Assembly: GCA_023014485.1 (NCBI GenBank)
Contig: JAJOZX010000997.1
Location: forward strand, 811,001-875,000
Direction of reading: 5' to 3'
Length of the DNA stretch: 64,000 nt
DNA from: Bathynomus jamesi
Taxonomy: Eukaryota; Arthropoda; Malacostraca; Isopoda; Cirolanidae
Position numbers and translations under genes: made by a program
Shown: positions 1 to 10,879 of the stretch, one piece after another
Layout of the letters: each line of letters opens with the position of its first letter
Position numbering within the stretch: the stretch's first letter is position 1
Notes under the pieces: generated by a model
What the model saw: the letters and a program-made list of their open reading frames with translations, nothing else
The model's database searches: none
Told to the model about the DNA's origin: nothing

Positions 1-53
1 TACACCTCGTGGGTGGGTGGGTTTGCATCATTGTTTGTGAAATTTATATATAT

Positions 54-210
54 ATATTATATATATTTTTATTTTTTATTGGGGTTGTTTAACCTCCTTC
101 GCAACATCTAAGGTCATATGACGGAGGGGACCTACAGCTTTACGTGGGATCCGAACCACGGGTCGCTACATAATCTGGGGGCGAAGGACGGTCTTCTATT
201 CAACTACTAC
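54..210 (-). repeat. tRNA-derived SINE fragment
   Basis: The segment around acggaggggacctacagctt, followed by a GGATCCGA-like block, recurs near 24363-24400 and 61815-61850. It therefore belongs to a dispersed family. The better copy at 24.4 kb carries tRNA-like A and B boxes on the minus strand. Here the tRNA-like head has largely decayed, leaving the common tail. Confidence 0.5.
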
Positions 211-278
211 CCAGACCCAATATCGCTTAACTTTGCTGATCTTCGGGAAGCGGTGTTACGACATTGGCCACGACGTAG

Positions 279-279
<1 letters not shown>

Positions 280-315
<36 letters not shown>
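280..315. repeat. (CA)n microsatellite
   Basis: About 16 CA dinucleotides directly beside the left end of the mariner relic. The right end of that element is followed by (GT)n then (AT)n (about 1671-1765), so the two arrays sit in inverted orientation about the element. Confidence 0.9.
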
Positions 316-316
<1 letters not shown>

Positions 317-1670
317 GGGCACTCAATATATTTTGCCCCACCCTTTTTCTTAGCTAAATAATAATAGGCCATGGGGCTGAAATGTCTTTGCGCTTCATAT
401 AACCGGATTTTCCAGTTTGAACCTCCCCCTCCTTGTACAAAGCCGCTTTTAAACGCCCTTGTATAAAACCGATGGTTAACGCAGTTTCGAAAATGGCGTC
501 TGACAGTGATGTGCGTCGTAAACAGAGAGCTGTTATCGAGTTCTTAACCGCAGAGAAGGAAACAGTTGGAAATATTCAAAAACGTCTACAAAACGTTTAC
601 GGAGATAATGATGATGATGATCGAAGCACAGTTGGACGCTGGTCTAAACGTGAGATTATCGGAGAGAGGGAGAGCCAGCCTCGATGATGAGCCACGTAGC
701 GGTCGCTCGGCATCGGCTGTGACATCTCACACTGTGCAACGTGCTGACAGCATCATTCGATCAAATCGGCGCGTCACATACAAGGAGCTATCACTGGAGC
801 TAGGAATTAGTGAAGGAAGTGTGACTATGATAATTCAGCAACTGGGATATTCAAAAGTGTGTTCACGGTTTGTTCCTCGCGAACTGACTGAAGATCACAA
901 AGCCCAAAGAAAAGAAATTGCTTCAGAGTCGTTGGTTCGATACGAGACAGAAGGGGATGACTTCCTTTCACGAATTGTGACTAGGGATGAGAATTGGGTA
1001 CACCACTTTGAACCTGAAACAAAACGCCAATCCATGGAGTGGCATCACGCACACTCCCCACGCAAGAAAAAGTTCAAAATGGCTCCCTCTGGAGGAAAGG
1101 TTATGGCCACCATCTTCTGGGACATGAAAGGGGTGATTCTGGTGGACATTATGAAGAAAGGACAAACAATCAACTCGGAGGCATATATTGCTACCCAACA
1201 GAGACTCCAGAAACGTATAAAGCTAGTTCGACCGGAGAGAAAACTGGAAGACGTCGTCCTTTTGCACGATAACGCAAGACCACACAACAGTTTGCAAACA
1301 AGAGGCTATCACAAAAATGCACTTGACTGCGTTACCCCACCGTCCATACAGCCCGGATCTGGCACCTTCAGACTTCCATTAGTTTGGGCCAATGAAGGAT
1401 GCTATTCGTGGAAGAAAGTTTGAGTTTGAGTGACGATGAGGTTGTTGTGGAGGTTAAGAGGTGGCTCCAGCGGAACCCAGCGGACTTTTACCAGCAACGA
1501 ATAAAGGCGCTTGTTTCGAGGTGGAGGAAAGTCGTAGAAAAGGATAGAGACTATGTGGAAAAGTAAAAACTTGTAAAAAAGGTATGTATCTACTTGTGTA
1601 CAAAATTTCTGGAACTTACAAGGTTGGAAAGGAAAAAAAAAAGGTGGGGTAAAATATATTGAGTGGCCCT
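316..1670 (+). mobile_element. Mariner-family DNA transposon, degenerate
   Basis: Left end GGGGCACTCAATATATTTTG and right end, reverse-complemented, GGGCCACTCAATATATTTTA agree over about 30 bp as terminal inverted repeats, with a shared CCCCACC block. They enclose a broken mariner transposase. The size of about 1.35 kb is normal for mariner. No clean TA duplication is left on the right. Confidence 0.85.
473..1566 (+). pseudogene. Mariner transposase pseudogene
   Basis: Reads in three frame segments. The N-terminal helix-turn-helix region has RRKQRAVIEFLTAEKETVGN. A frameshift near 650-690 leads to a central segment with RIVTRDENWVHHFEPETKRQ and SMEWHH, then VVLLHDNARPH, the DD(34)D-type catalytic surroundings with DEN and HDNARPH. 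A second shift near 1310 precedes the C-terminal remnant (EVKRWLQRNPADF up to DYVEK and stop at 1566). Frameshifts mean no active enzyme. Confidence 0.9.
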
Positions 1671-1671
1671 C

Positions 1672-1726
<55 letters not shown>

Positions 1727-1770
1727 ATAATATATTATATATATTTATATATATATATATAATAAATGAA
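1671..1770. repeat. (GT)n/(AT)n microsatellite
   Basis: GT repeats pass into long AT/TA tracts directly beyond the mariner right end. Confidence 0.9.
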
Positions 1771-1895
1771 AAGGTTTATTGGCAGACTATAGTCCACATG
1801 ACAAATATTATTAATACAATGACAGTTCATATACTAAGGATAGAAATATATACAATTGATTAGAACTAATACTGCACTGTCGAAGTTAAGTGGAG

Positions 1896-2660
1896 CTACA
1901 GACAGACGTTTTCGTACCAAGAAGTCCATAGCTTAGAGGATAAATGGCAGGACTCATGGATAGCTTGGATGATCGGGTTGGTTGATTTTTTAATTCTTTG
2001 CATTAGGATTAGACTGTGTTGAGCACGTCTTGTTACCTCCGGGAAGCTCGGGACATTGCGGGTAGCAAACATTTGCGAAGCTGAGCATCTCGGGGGTAAT
2101 TTATGTAAGAGTCTAAAAGACCTGTTGTACAGCAAATTTAGAGTTCTGCCAGAACCTTTTTTATAATTCACCCACAGTTGCTGTCCGTATATATTACTGC
2201 AGAAAGTATGAAAGAGAGTGTCCTTTTGCTTCACTTGTACAGAATCGAAAGTTCCTTATGATCATATTCGCTTTAACACACAGGCTTCGAGATTTTCTTA
2301 TATCCGAGTCATCACTCAAGGAGCTGGTAATAGTTTGACCCAAATACTTAAACTCTTGTACTTCCTCAATTACTTCACTATTCATTTTAAACCTTATATC
2401 AGCTGGCTGATTACAGTTTTTAGGATGAAATTGCATAACCTTAGTTTTTGTAACATTAAAAAGAATATGTTTCTGCGAATACACTTCGCAGACTTTTAGT
2501 AGCCGATCCAGACCTTTAACAGAGGACCTTTAACACCATATCATCGGCATAAACTAAGTTATTTATCCTTGTGTTATCTGTACAACATCCCACTGTTGCC
2601 TCATTAAGTGAAGCAATTAATTCGTCGATATACACATTAAACAGCATAGGGGAGAAATGG
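1896..2660 (-). pseudogene. Non-LTR retrotransposon reverse transcriptase fragment (CR1/RTE-like)
   Basis: Reading the minus strand from about 2660: MLFNVYIDELIASLN, then NNLVYADDMVL, the YADD catalytic box of reverse transcriptases. A shifted segment follows with TKTKVMQFHPKNCNQPAD, EFKYLGQTITSSLSDDSDIR and CVKANMIIRNFRF, then a thumb/C-terminal part (NRSFRLLHKLPPRCSASQMF, ATRNVPSFPE). These are the typical post-YADD motifs of LINE polymerases. Several frameshifts. It resembles the better copy at 10.9-12.8 kb but is clearly diverged from it. Confidence 0.8.
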
Positions 2661-2818
2661 CAGGACTCATGGATAGCTTGGATGATGGTTGGTTGATTTT
2701 TTAATTCTTTGCATTAGACTGTGTTGAGCACGTCTTGTTACCTCCGGGAAGCTCGGGACATTGCGGGTAGCAAACATTTGCGAAGCTGAGCATCTCGGGG
2801 GTAATTTATGTAAGAGTC
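2657..2818. repeat. Direct duplication of LINE C-terminal segment
   Basis: Repeats 1947-2112 almost exactly in the same orientation (ggcaggactcatggatagct through gagcatctcgggggtaattt), with two small deletions. A tandem-type duplication of part of the LINE relic, about 710 bp apart. Confidence 0.9.
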
Positions 2819-3409
2819 TGTGTATATCATTAAAAAACCTCAGGGGACCATTCTCAGTTCAATCTCATAATATATATACTTTACTAGTAAAGACCAATAA
2901 AGCTTAAAGTTTAAGGGCCAAATTAAATTAAATAAATAATTCTATTCAATATAAGCTGATGTGTAAATGCATATAATATTGAGAACATCATTATTTTAGT
3001 ATGCTGACATTGGTTTCATTTATTTTTGCAGATTATAATAAAAAAGGGTACTTGAAAAAGATGTCACTGATTGTGAAAAGTACACGATAGTAGGAGCCTG
3101 TCTGGTTGGTGTTTCAGAAACAACAATTTTGAAATTGTTCCTGTATCTCGAGGAACAGTACCCCAAGAGCATGAATGCATGGAAAGAAATGAAAAAATTA
3201 CACTACATGAACGCAAGTGTTCCTGTTATTTTGCCTAACTCTAACTTTATTCCAGCTGTTACACCGTTTGGTGTTATGAGGGACTTTACTACAGTTCCCA
3301 TAACATTTTGACTGATATTGGTCTTCGCAAACTATTGTTGAGTTCTGAACAAAGTTTTGATGCAGCAGTCTTTACTTCATGCTTCACAGCTCGTAATAAG
3401 GTTCTACTG

Positions 3410-3625
3410 TCACACTCTGTCAGTGTTGCTTTCCGTCCACTGTTGCTTATTTGACGTAGTTTTTTTCTTTTCCCTCCATGTATTCATAACCATGAAAACT
3501 ATTCTTCGAGACACAGGGCCTCTTTCGTGACGTTTGGTACTAAGTGTGATAGTAGAAGCCCGTTTGGTTAAACGGGCTTCTACTATCACGCTCCTTTCAC
3601 AGTCGGTAACATCTTTTCCAATCAT
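3410..3625 (-). pseudogene. Tc1-like transposase N-terminal fragment
   Basis: The minus strand reads GKDVTDCERSVIVEARLTKR then ASTITLSTKRHERGPVSRR and TTSNKQQWTE, which resembles the paired-type DNA-binding head of Tc1 transposases (KDxxxxERxxIVGARLAGAS.T). A shorter plus-strand relative is at about 3058-3110 (DVTDCEKYTIVGACLVGVSE). Both are fragments without a catalytic core. Confidence 0.6.
3546..3589. repeat. Perfect 20-bp hairpin
   Basis: The arms 3546-3565 and 3570-3589 are exact reverse complements around a GGTT loop. They lie inside the Tc1-like fragment, so this is a local inverted duplication of transposase sequence. Confidence 0.95.
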
Positions 3626-6051
3626 TTTTTTTTATTTTTTTTTATTCTGCAAGTCTAGGAAAAACCAATATCAGCATATTAAAATGGAAGATGTTTTCAA
3701 TATTATTATATGCATTCACATGTCAACTTCGCAAAATATGTAACACCATTAATAATACATGAAAAAGCGGCAACAATAATGCGTTTCCATTATTTTGTCC
3801 AACCCCTGTAGGAGTGTAGGATATATATAATCATACCTCATTTTCCATTAACTCTTTGTCATCCGTAAACATATTTAATAAATCAAGGAAATATATGTAG
3901 CAGTAAATACTATTCAAGTGTTGTTCAATTACGTCATCAGTGACAAAACAAATGGTGTGTTTATTATCGTGATCGTTACACGCACCCAGTCAGAGTTACA
4001 GAAACGGACTGACTCTTTCAGTTAAAATCTGTTTACAAATCATGAGCAACAAGGCTGCGCAATCGTGTCTGTCTGGAAGGCGGTAGTCTTTGTCAAATTT
4101 GGTCTGAGGCGGATAGAACCAGCTACCATATAACTTCGTACCAATAACCTCATTCTTTTACCTAGAAAAAACATTACGCAGGTTTTCACAGTTGGCTTCC
4201 TGATTTCTCTTTCAAATAGATTAGACTTTTTTAATTTATATTTATGAAAGAGTTGCTTTGTAAACTTAGTTCAAAATATGTATTTTAAGTGATGTTTATA
4301 ATAACGTCTCTCTTATGCTTCATTTACTCTTGTCGAAAAATAATCTATTATCGATTTTCTCAAACAACTGAACTCCATTCTGCCTCTCCAAATGTATTAA
4401 GCAACCTTTTAGGTATTACATATTGAACTAAATTCGTGCTACTTATATAACGAATACCTCTGAGAAAATTAATATCTCTGATTTTCTTGTTCGAGTTATT
4501 TTTTCTGAGTTTAGCTTAAGTTGACCTAACCTAAGTTCCTAACCTAAAACAAATAATTCGATGTGTGAAAACCTTGGTACAGTATTATCAGTTGTATGAA
4601 TTTCGAATTTGGAGTAAAACCTTACTTTAACGAAAGCTTAAGCGATAAAAAATTTGAAAAAATGAAAAATTAATCGTCCCAGTTATTTACTGTTACATTG
4701 TCACGGACAAAAAATTAAACAAAAATCTGACTTAAGAGTGAATTTCGGCATTTACAGAGATCGATGTTAAGTTTCTTCTCCCCACCCCATCCATTCGTTA
4801 GTCCCGGTTCGGTTAAGTTAAAGCAACTTGAGGACGAAAACTTGCGCTGTCATTCAGAGGAGCTACAACCACATCGTTGACCACTTAATACTCTGATAGA
4901 CTCTTTATCCAACTTAAACTAAACCTAACCAGGTTATTAGGAGGAGATTGTAGGCGCCAATCAACCAGGGAATACTCCGCGGGGTTACGTTAGGCAGGAG
5001 ACAGGGAGTGCTGGAACTCCCGTTTGTCCTGTCACTGTCCTCTTTAACCGATCTTTTTGTCTCATCTACCCTGTGAGCAGTCCAGCATGCTCTTAAACAC
5101 ACACTTCTCCCTCTATTCCTCACTACACATACATGCATTTTACACACTACACCGTAATTTTGTCCCTTTCTCTCTCTTATAAGGGGGGCATTTTTGCGGG
5201 CACCCACCCTTGACCCCCTCCTTTCCACATAAATAAAAGACAACCTCAGTTACCTCATCTACAGAGACGTGAGTGAGTTATGTTTGTTCTTTGGACAAAC
5301 GTTCGTTTAATAGACAGCTCGTCGATCCATACATAAACTCGTTGGGACATTCATTTACTGACAAGCATGGGCGTCGATCGCTTCTCAAAACTTGTTAAAA
5401 AATCTCCAAATATGGAAAGGAAACATCGTGTTTTTTATTGCTTTCAAAAACATTCTTCTGCACAGACCACCGAAAAAGTGGGATAGACAATTGGTATGTT
5501 GTCTCCCCCACACAAATGTAGAGGGGACATGTGCCCCTGTCCCACCCACGATCGACGGCCATGCTGACAATACACGTTATCCACACCTTACATAGGTCTG
5601 TTATTCTGAAATAAGAAAATATAAAAATGGTTTGTCGAGGATGTGGTTACAGCTCGCATTTGATTAATCTCTATCCGATTAACGACGTTTGATCGACTTT
5701 ACATTCTGTTGACAAGTATATTGTGGGTTAGATTAAGTTAGCTTAGTTTTTTAATGTCGATTGTTTGGTCTTGTCGACGAAATGAGTAATAGGTCCATCG
5801 CTATCACAGCGGGTGGAAACGCAAAGTTCTAAATTTGTGACAGAAAAACGATATCAGTCATCGATGTCTCCACTAACCTTTAAGTACTCTTTCCAAATAA
5901 AAGCGACGATTTTTTTAATTCGTTACTGGCATTTGAATTAGTAGAAACGATTAACGTACTGGCGAACTCCAGCTTCAGAGTATAGTTGTTCCAAACGAAT
6001 CGAGGGTCCGTGAGCGAAAACTGATCGCGAGACTTGAAAGCTTCTTTAAAA
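3626..6051. other. Non-coding stretch between transposon relics
   Basis: AT-rich and without convincing genes. It holds CCTAA-like bits (about 4500-4555). A minus-strand 109-residue ORF at 4914-5243 ends PRSIPWLIGAYNLLLITWLG; its wording resembles tails I associate with insect repeat-derived ORFs, but I cannot assign it. Confidence 0.5.
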
Positions 6052-7046
6052 TACAGGGTGTCCCAGAAGTCTGGACTCGTAGGGAAAATAGACATTATAT
6101 TTTAAATGTGAAACAAACACATTTCTAATGTCAGTTTTACATATTTCAGGAAAGAAAATACCCTGATGGCTCAGTATACCAATCAAGAGAAGGTGGAACT
6201 GGTATTGCTACATGTTTCCGGAAAAAGCCAGAGGGAGGCATGTTCGTGAAATAACTGACATGCCTCCCTCTGGCTTTTTCCGGAAACATGCAGCAATACC
6301 AGTTCCACCTTCTCTTGATTGGTATACTGAGCCATCAGGGTATTTTCTTTCCTGAAATATGTAAAACTGACATTAGAAATGTTTGTTTCACTTTAAAAAT
6401 ATAATGTGTATTATATAATGTCTATTTTCCCTATGAGTCCTGACTAGGGTGTCCCTAAAAAAAATCGAAATTTTGAAATTGTCGGGTCTCACCACCTAAA
6501 AAGTTTCTCTTGGCCAAAATGTAACCCTGTGAAATTTCAACTAATTCAGAGGTGATTTAGGGGTCCCTCAATTCCCCGAAAAATACTCGATACACTCTTG
6601 ACCAATCAGAATTCAGTGAGCTCTTGCGTACTGAATACTCATTGCATTTCAACATATTTGGTACCATTAAGAAGAACTTTGCCTGTAGATTCGAAAAACA
6701 TGTAGTTTGATGGTACCAGATAAATAGACAAAAAATTATCGCCAGTCAAAATCTCGAAAATTCCCTTATTACAAGAACTTCTTTTGCAACGTTTGATTTT
6801 TGGCACGTCCAACTCCAGTCATTGTGTCGCTGGCCTGCTTGGGAGCTTTCCAATTTTTTTTTACGCAAGGAGGAGGGGCCAAGGGCGAATTCCCGCAAAA
6901 GCGCCCCCCTCCCCTCCCAATAGAAGAAGAGAGCTAAAATCAAGGTCCGGGGTTTTGTATTGCTTTGTTTTGTTTCAGACATGTCCTCCCCGTCATCTTC
7001 AATAGCGACACGTACCTCCAACGAAGTTTGGTTGATTGAACACACC

Positions 7047-7112
7047 CGAGAGACAATCACTGAAGACACCCGAGAGACAATCACTGAAGACACCCGAGAG
7101 ACTTCCATCAGG
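7047..7112. repeat. 24-bp tandem repeat, about 2.5 copies
   Basis: The unit acccgagagacaatcactga plus agac is repeated head to tail. Short and without known role. Confidence 0.9.
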
Positions 7113-7127
7113 GCCTGATGTCTTGTC

Positions 7128-7880
7128 AAACTTTTGGTAATGGTTCAGAATACGGGCGCCACTTAAGCAAAATTTCGAAAAATACCATAGAGACAAAGTT
7201 GTTTCTCTCATAAAAATACGTTGATTGCATGTGTCGCATAGTCAAAAAAACGAAGTTAGAAAATTACGAAAAACATATTTTTGGGTATGAATCCAGGAAA
7301 TTTTGAGTTGGCAACCCTACTATCGTATCGTTCATTCACTTCGGTTTGAAAATGGCTTCGGTGTGTGCGGATGTGTGGTGACGCTAGTAGAGCTCGCATG
7401 GTGTTCTCCCTTCAAATGTAGTGTGTCCAATTTGTATAATTTAAGTCTCGGGGGTACGGGGGCGGAGCCCCCGTAAAGATCACATATCACAAATTGATCG
7501 GTACAGGGTTTTATATTTTTTAGATTAGTTAGGTTAGGTTTTTCTCATGGTTTTTGATGTGTTTCATGACACGTGTTTTTTCTTCCAAAACATGCTAAAA
7601 CCATTGGTTTCCTGTTGTTTAGGATAAATCTGACCATCGCTATTACAGTAAATTATTGCTTGTGCTGTGATTTCTCACCCAAAATCCTCCGTTCCCACGG
7701 TGGTCCCCCCAGATTGTAGGAGGGGTTGGGGAGGGTGAAATCACTTCAAACAATAATTTACTGTAATGGCGATGGTCACATTCATCCTAAACAACAGGAA
7801 ACCAATGGTTTTAGCATGTTTTGGTGGAAAAAACACAAAAATTGAGGTGGCACCCCTATTCTGAACCGTTACCAAACTTT
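7128..7880. repeat. Nested inverted-repeat unit
   Basis: Outer arms 7128-7164 and 7844-7880 are inverted repeats (aaacttttggtaatggttca / tgaaccgttaccaaacttt). A second, longer pair inside (about 7571-7660 and 7747-7838) is also inverted. The structure suggests one foldback MITE within another. No coding content. Confidence 0.7.
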
Positions 7881-7883
7881 TTA

Positions 7884-8820
7884 CAGGGTGTTTCACAACC
7901 GGTCTGCCGTACTTTGGGGGGTGATATCGAGTAAAAAAGTTAATACAACATCGGTGCTATTTCCAATCGTTGCGGAGCTACGGACGCTTTAAGGTGCAAG
8001 GAAAAAAAAACGAGAATATTAATCTGATGTATTTATTGCTACATTTTATGAGATACACCTTATAAATGTTAAAAATGTCCGCCTCGGTTTTCAATGCACA
8101 GCCTTGCTCGTTCCAAACAAGAGTTCACTGCCCATTGAATCATTTCGGGGTGTTCTTGTATGTAAGCAGCGGCATCCATAATCCGACGCAAGAGTTCCTC
8201 TCTCGTTTGTACTTTGGTCTCGTAGACCATCTCTTTCATAAGGCCCCATAAAAAATCTAACGGGGTTAGGTCCGGAGATCTTGGGAAGACACGATATTGG
8301 ACCAGCACGAGCTTGCACACGTTGCAAATGATAAGGATACAAACCCTCATCATGTATGGTTCGCCATACACGCGATGCGGATTCACCAATTCGTCTAGAA
8401 GTTCTTCAAACACTGGTAGTTGGGCTACGTTGTATTAGGTCCAGTATGCGCTTCCTCAACTGCCGCTCTGCTGTTACCATCACAGAATCCATAAATGAAA
8501 TGGATATCAGCGTATTCAGCGGGTGTGAACTGTTGATTCATTTTGTGATTGTTCACCTTAGCGAGCGCAACACAGTGTCGTACCACAAATCAGAACCAAC
8601 TGAAAGAAAAAACTGACGATTGGTAGTGGTAACTTTGTTAATCGAAGCTACCAGCCAGTGCTGCCATCTATCGAATTACACACAAGTAGGGATTTGTTGT
8701 TTGTACATCTTAAAACGTCCGTAGTTCCGCAACGGTTGGAAATAGCACCTATGTTGTATTAACTTTTTTACTCTATATCACCCCCCGCAAAGTATGGCAG
8801 ACCGGTTGTGAAACACCCTG
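7884..8820 (-). mobile_element. Internally deleted mariner-like element with about 115-bp TIRs and TA duplication
   Basis: TA|CAGGGTGTTTCACAACCG at the left and its complement CGGTTGTGAAACACCCTG|TA at the right. Inverted similarity extends to about 7998 and 8706. On the minus strand the interior has a transposase start (MNQQFTPAEYADIHFIYGFC, then DGNSRAAVEE) followed after a deletion by a catalytic-domain end (FPRSPDLTPLDFLWGLMKEM, then VNSCLERARLCIENRGGHF). This is an internal-deletion derivative missing most of the catalytic domain. Confidence 0.9.
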
Positions 8821-9163
8821 TATATCATCATTGCAAACAAAAACTGACGATTCGTGAAAGCGCCCGGAGGGTACACGACCTACTTGTGCAATTCGGGATC
8901 AAGTCACCACTTCCCATTCGTCAAAAACAGCATATCCTACAGGTGTAGCTCGTACCGTAGACTAACCCACTTTTTGTTATACTCTTCATACTTTTTTTCC
9001 TTATCCTCTTTTTACTTGCATGTCTGTAGTTTGCATGGTATGACAATGTTTGAGTTAAGACTATGTTTGCATGGTTTGTAAGCGTTCTTATTTTACTTCT
9101 TTTCATCTTTCACCCTTTCCCTATTCTCTTCGACTATTTTTCGACTTGTCGGCAGTGGCCGGC

Positions 9164-9204
<41 letters not shown>

Positions 9205-9807
9205 TCTTTCTCTCTCTCTCTTTTCCTGAATGAATGTTAACCCACGAATGATAGGTTTTGCTTCTTACTTAACTCCTTATTCTCTTCTTTTAACCCCCCT
9301 ACTCTCTTCTTTCTCTCGGGCTAACCTTAAGGTGGATCTTATGGTCTTTGTTAGCCTTAGCTTCTGTAGATCTGTAGATCCTGTACAGCCAACAATCGGT
9401 TTAATGAAACACAGCACGAGGAGTAACCCAAAAGACCCGTCGAATCGGAAGAAATTCAGCGAACTGATGGAGAAGCTGCTCGACATCAGCCACGCTGATT
9501 TACAAGAGTTCTGATTGGTCAAGAGCCTATGGGGTATTTTTCGGGGGACTTGGGAACCCCTAAATCACCTCTGAATGAGCTGAAATTTTATAGGACGTTG
9601 CATTTTGGCCAAGAGAAACTTTTTAGGTGGTGGTGAGACTACTTTTTTTTTTTTTTTTTTTTTTGACACCATAGTTTAGACTTCTGAGACACCTTGTATA
9701 TTTAGACTCCAGGTCTAAATCGACAACAGTCCAAAGTTTTTTAATTATCGTAATTTTTTTCCATTCATATCTCTCTCGATATAAAATTTGTCAGTATAGA
9801 CCACAGT

Positions 9808-10294
9808 CAGAGATGGGCAGTAATGTATTTCATAAATAAATTTTTCAGGTATTTAAATGTGTATTTAAATACATTATTGTTGATATATTTTATAGTTATA
9901 AATACATATTTTCAAATACATTCTTTAATACATTTGCAGAAATTCGTTTGTTTTTTTTTCCCATTATTGGGAGTATTTTCGTCTCATATTTTTTGTAAAG
10001 CAAGAATTATTTTTCATGTAACTGTACCAGTTATGTTTATTATGATTTATGTAGTCCCTTCTTTCTATTGCCTCTCTTTAGATTGCCTTTGTTGCGGATA
10101 AGAAGCCTCAAACTACTATAACAATAATAAACATTGAAAATGGAATGTATTTAGGATGTATTTAGATCCACTTTTTAAGTAATGTATTTAATTAGGCTAC
10201 ATTCCAGTTTACAGTAATGTATTTGGTATTTAAATATAAATTTCTGTGTATTTAGTATTTAAGTACATTTTAAAGTATTTATGCCCATCTCTTG
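9808..10294. mobile_element. Non-autonomous hAT element (MITE), 487 bp
   Basis: Ends CAGAGATGGGCA and TGCCCATCTCTTG are inverted repeats, and the element is bounded on both sides by ACCACAGT (9800-9807 and 10295-10302). An 8-bp duplication and CAGAGATGG ends are typical of hAT. The interior is AT-rich with many ATTTAAATAC-like motifs and no coding capacity. Confidence 0.95.
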
Positions 10295-10594
10295 ACCACA
10301 GTCATGGTGTTCGACAGTGTCGGCTGTCGAAATATGGCTGACTTTCGAACAGTTATTTCCGGATGAGACACTTTTGGTCTTATTGTTTTGTATTTTTCGA
10401 GGGGAACGGAAACCTCTCGCATCAAAATGTGAAATAGTATTTGGTCTAAACTTTAAACGAGAGAACGAAAACTAGACGAGAATTTTTCTTGGAATGTTGT
10501 AGAGAAATATTTTCTTGGAATTTGTTCTCTCTCGTAAATTTCTAATAGTAGTGCGCTCAGGCAAACTAATGCGGCGGCGCATTGTACCAACTTC

Positions 10595-10700
10595 CGTGTT
10601 GATGTTACCATCATCATCATCGGGGTTTGAACCACCGACCTCCGTCTCTTCACTTCGCTTACAGGGAACGGGTTACCCACTGAAACACGGACGCTGGCGC
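10595..10700 (-). repeat. tRNA-derived SINE head
   Basis: The minus strand has a tRNA-like order: TTTCAGTGGGTAACCCGTTC near an A box, then GGTGGTTCAAACCCCGAT as a B box, followed by (GAT)n. This looks like a pol III promoter-bearing SINE head with a trinucleotide tail. It is not a functional tRNA by eye, since I see no matching acceptor stem. Confidence 0.55.
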
Positions 10701-10879
10701 AAGGTTAGATCAGAAAGTGTTGTAGGTAATTTTATTTTTGTCACGAAATTTTTTATTTGAGAATTTGGTTCGTCGTTCAAAAGGTAAACGAAGAAAAACT
10801 AGTCTATCCGTCAGCCTCAACGAAGCCGAACCCTTATGTAACCACCCAGCACACCCGCTCAAGTACATATTTAAACAAA

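Larger units (their letters stand above)
6447..9671. mobile_element. DNA element with about 160-bp terminal inverted repeats, nested in the foldback element
   Basis: Left end TA|GGGTGTCCCTAAAA (6447) and right end TTTTGACACCA|TA (9671). The arms 6447-6608 and 9508-9671 match as inverted repeats (for example CACCACCTAAAAAGTTTCTC and its complement at about 9613-9636; GAGGTGATTTAGGGGT at 6550 and its complement at 9561). The only protein trace is a plus-strand fragment near 9400-9514 (SNRKKFSELMEKLLDISHAD). It is non-autonomous or heavily deleted, and other elements sit inside it. Confidence 0.65.
6054..9696. mobile_element. Foldback DNA element, TA-flanked, interrupted by another element
   Basis: Starts TA|CAGGGTGTCCCAGAAGTC at 6054 and ends GACTTCTGAGACACCTTG|TA at 9696; the ends are inverted repeats. 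Immediately inside, 6076-6243 and 6258-6440 form near-perfect inverted arms around a 14-nt loop. The arms encode part of a transposase head (MAQYTNQEKVELVLLHVSGK, SQREACREITD) in both directions. The right arm is broken by the element at 6447-9671. Confidence 0.75.

Noticed and set aside
118..357. 79-residue plus-strand ORF at the window start
   Set aside because: Contains a Thr-His run from (CA)n and overlaps a SINE fragment; no support.
4914..5243. 109-residue minus-strand ORF
   Set aside because: Only its last residues look like a recurrent repeat-derived tail; no domain and no start context, so not listed as a gene.
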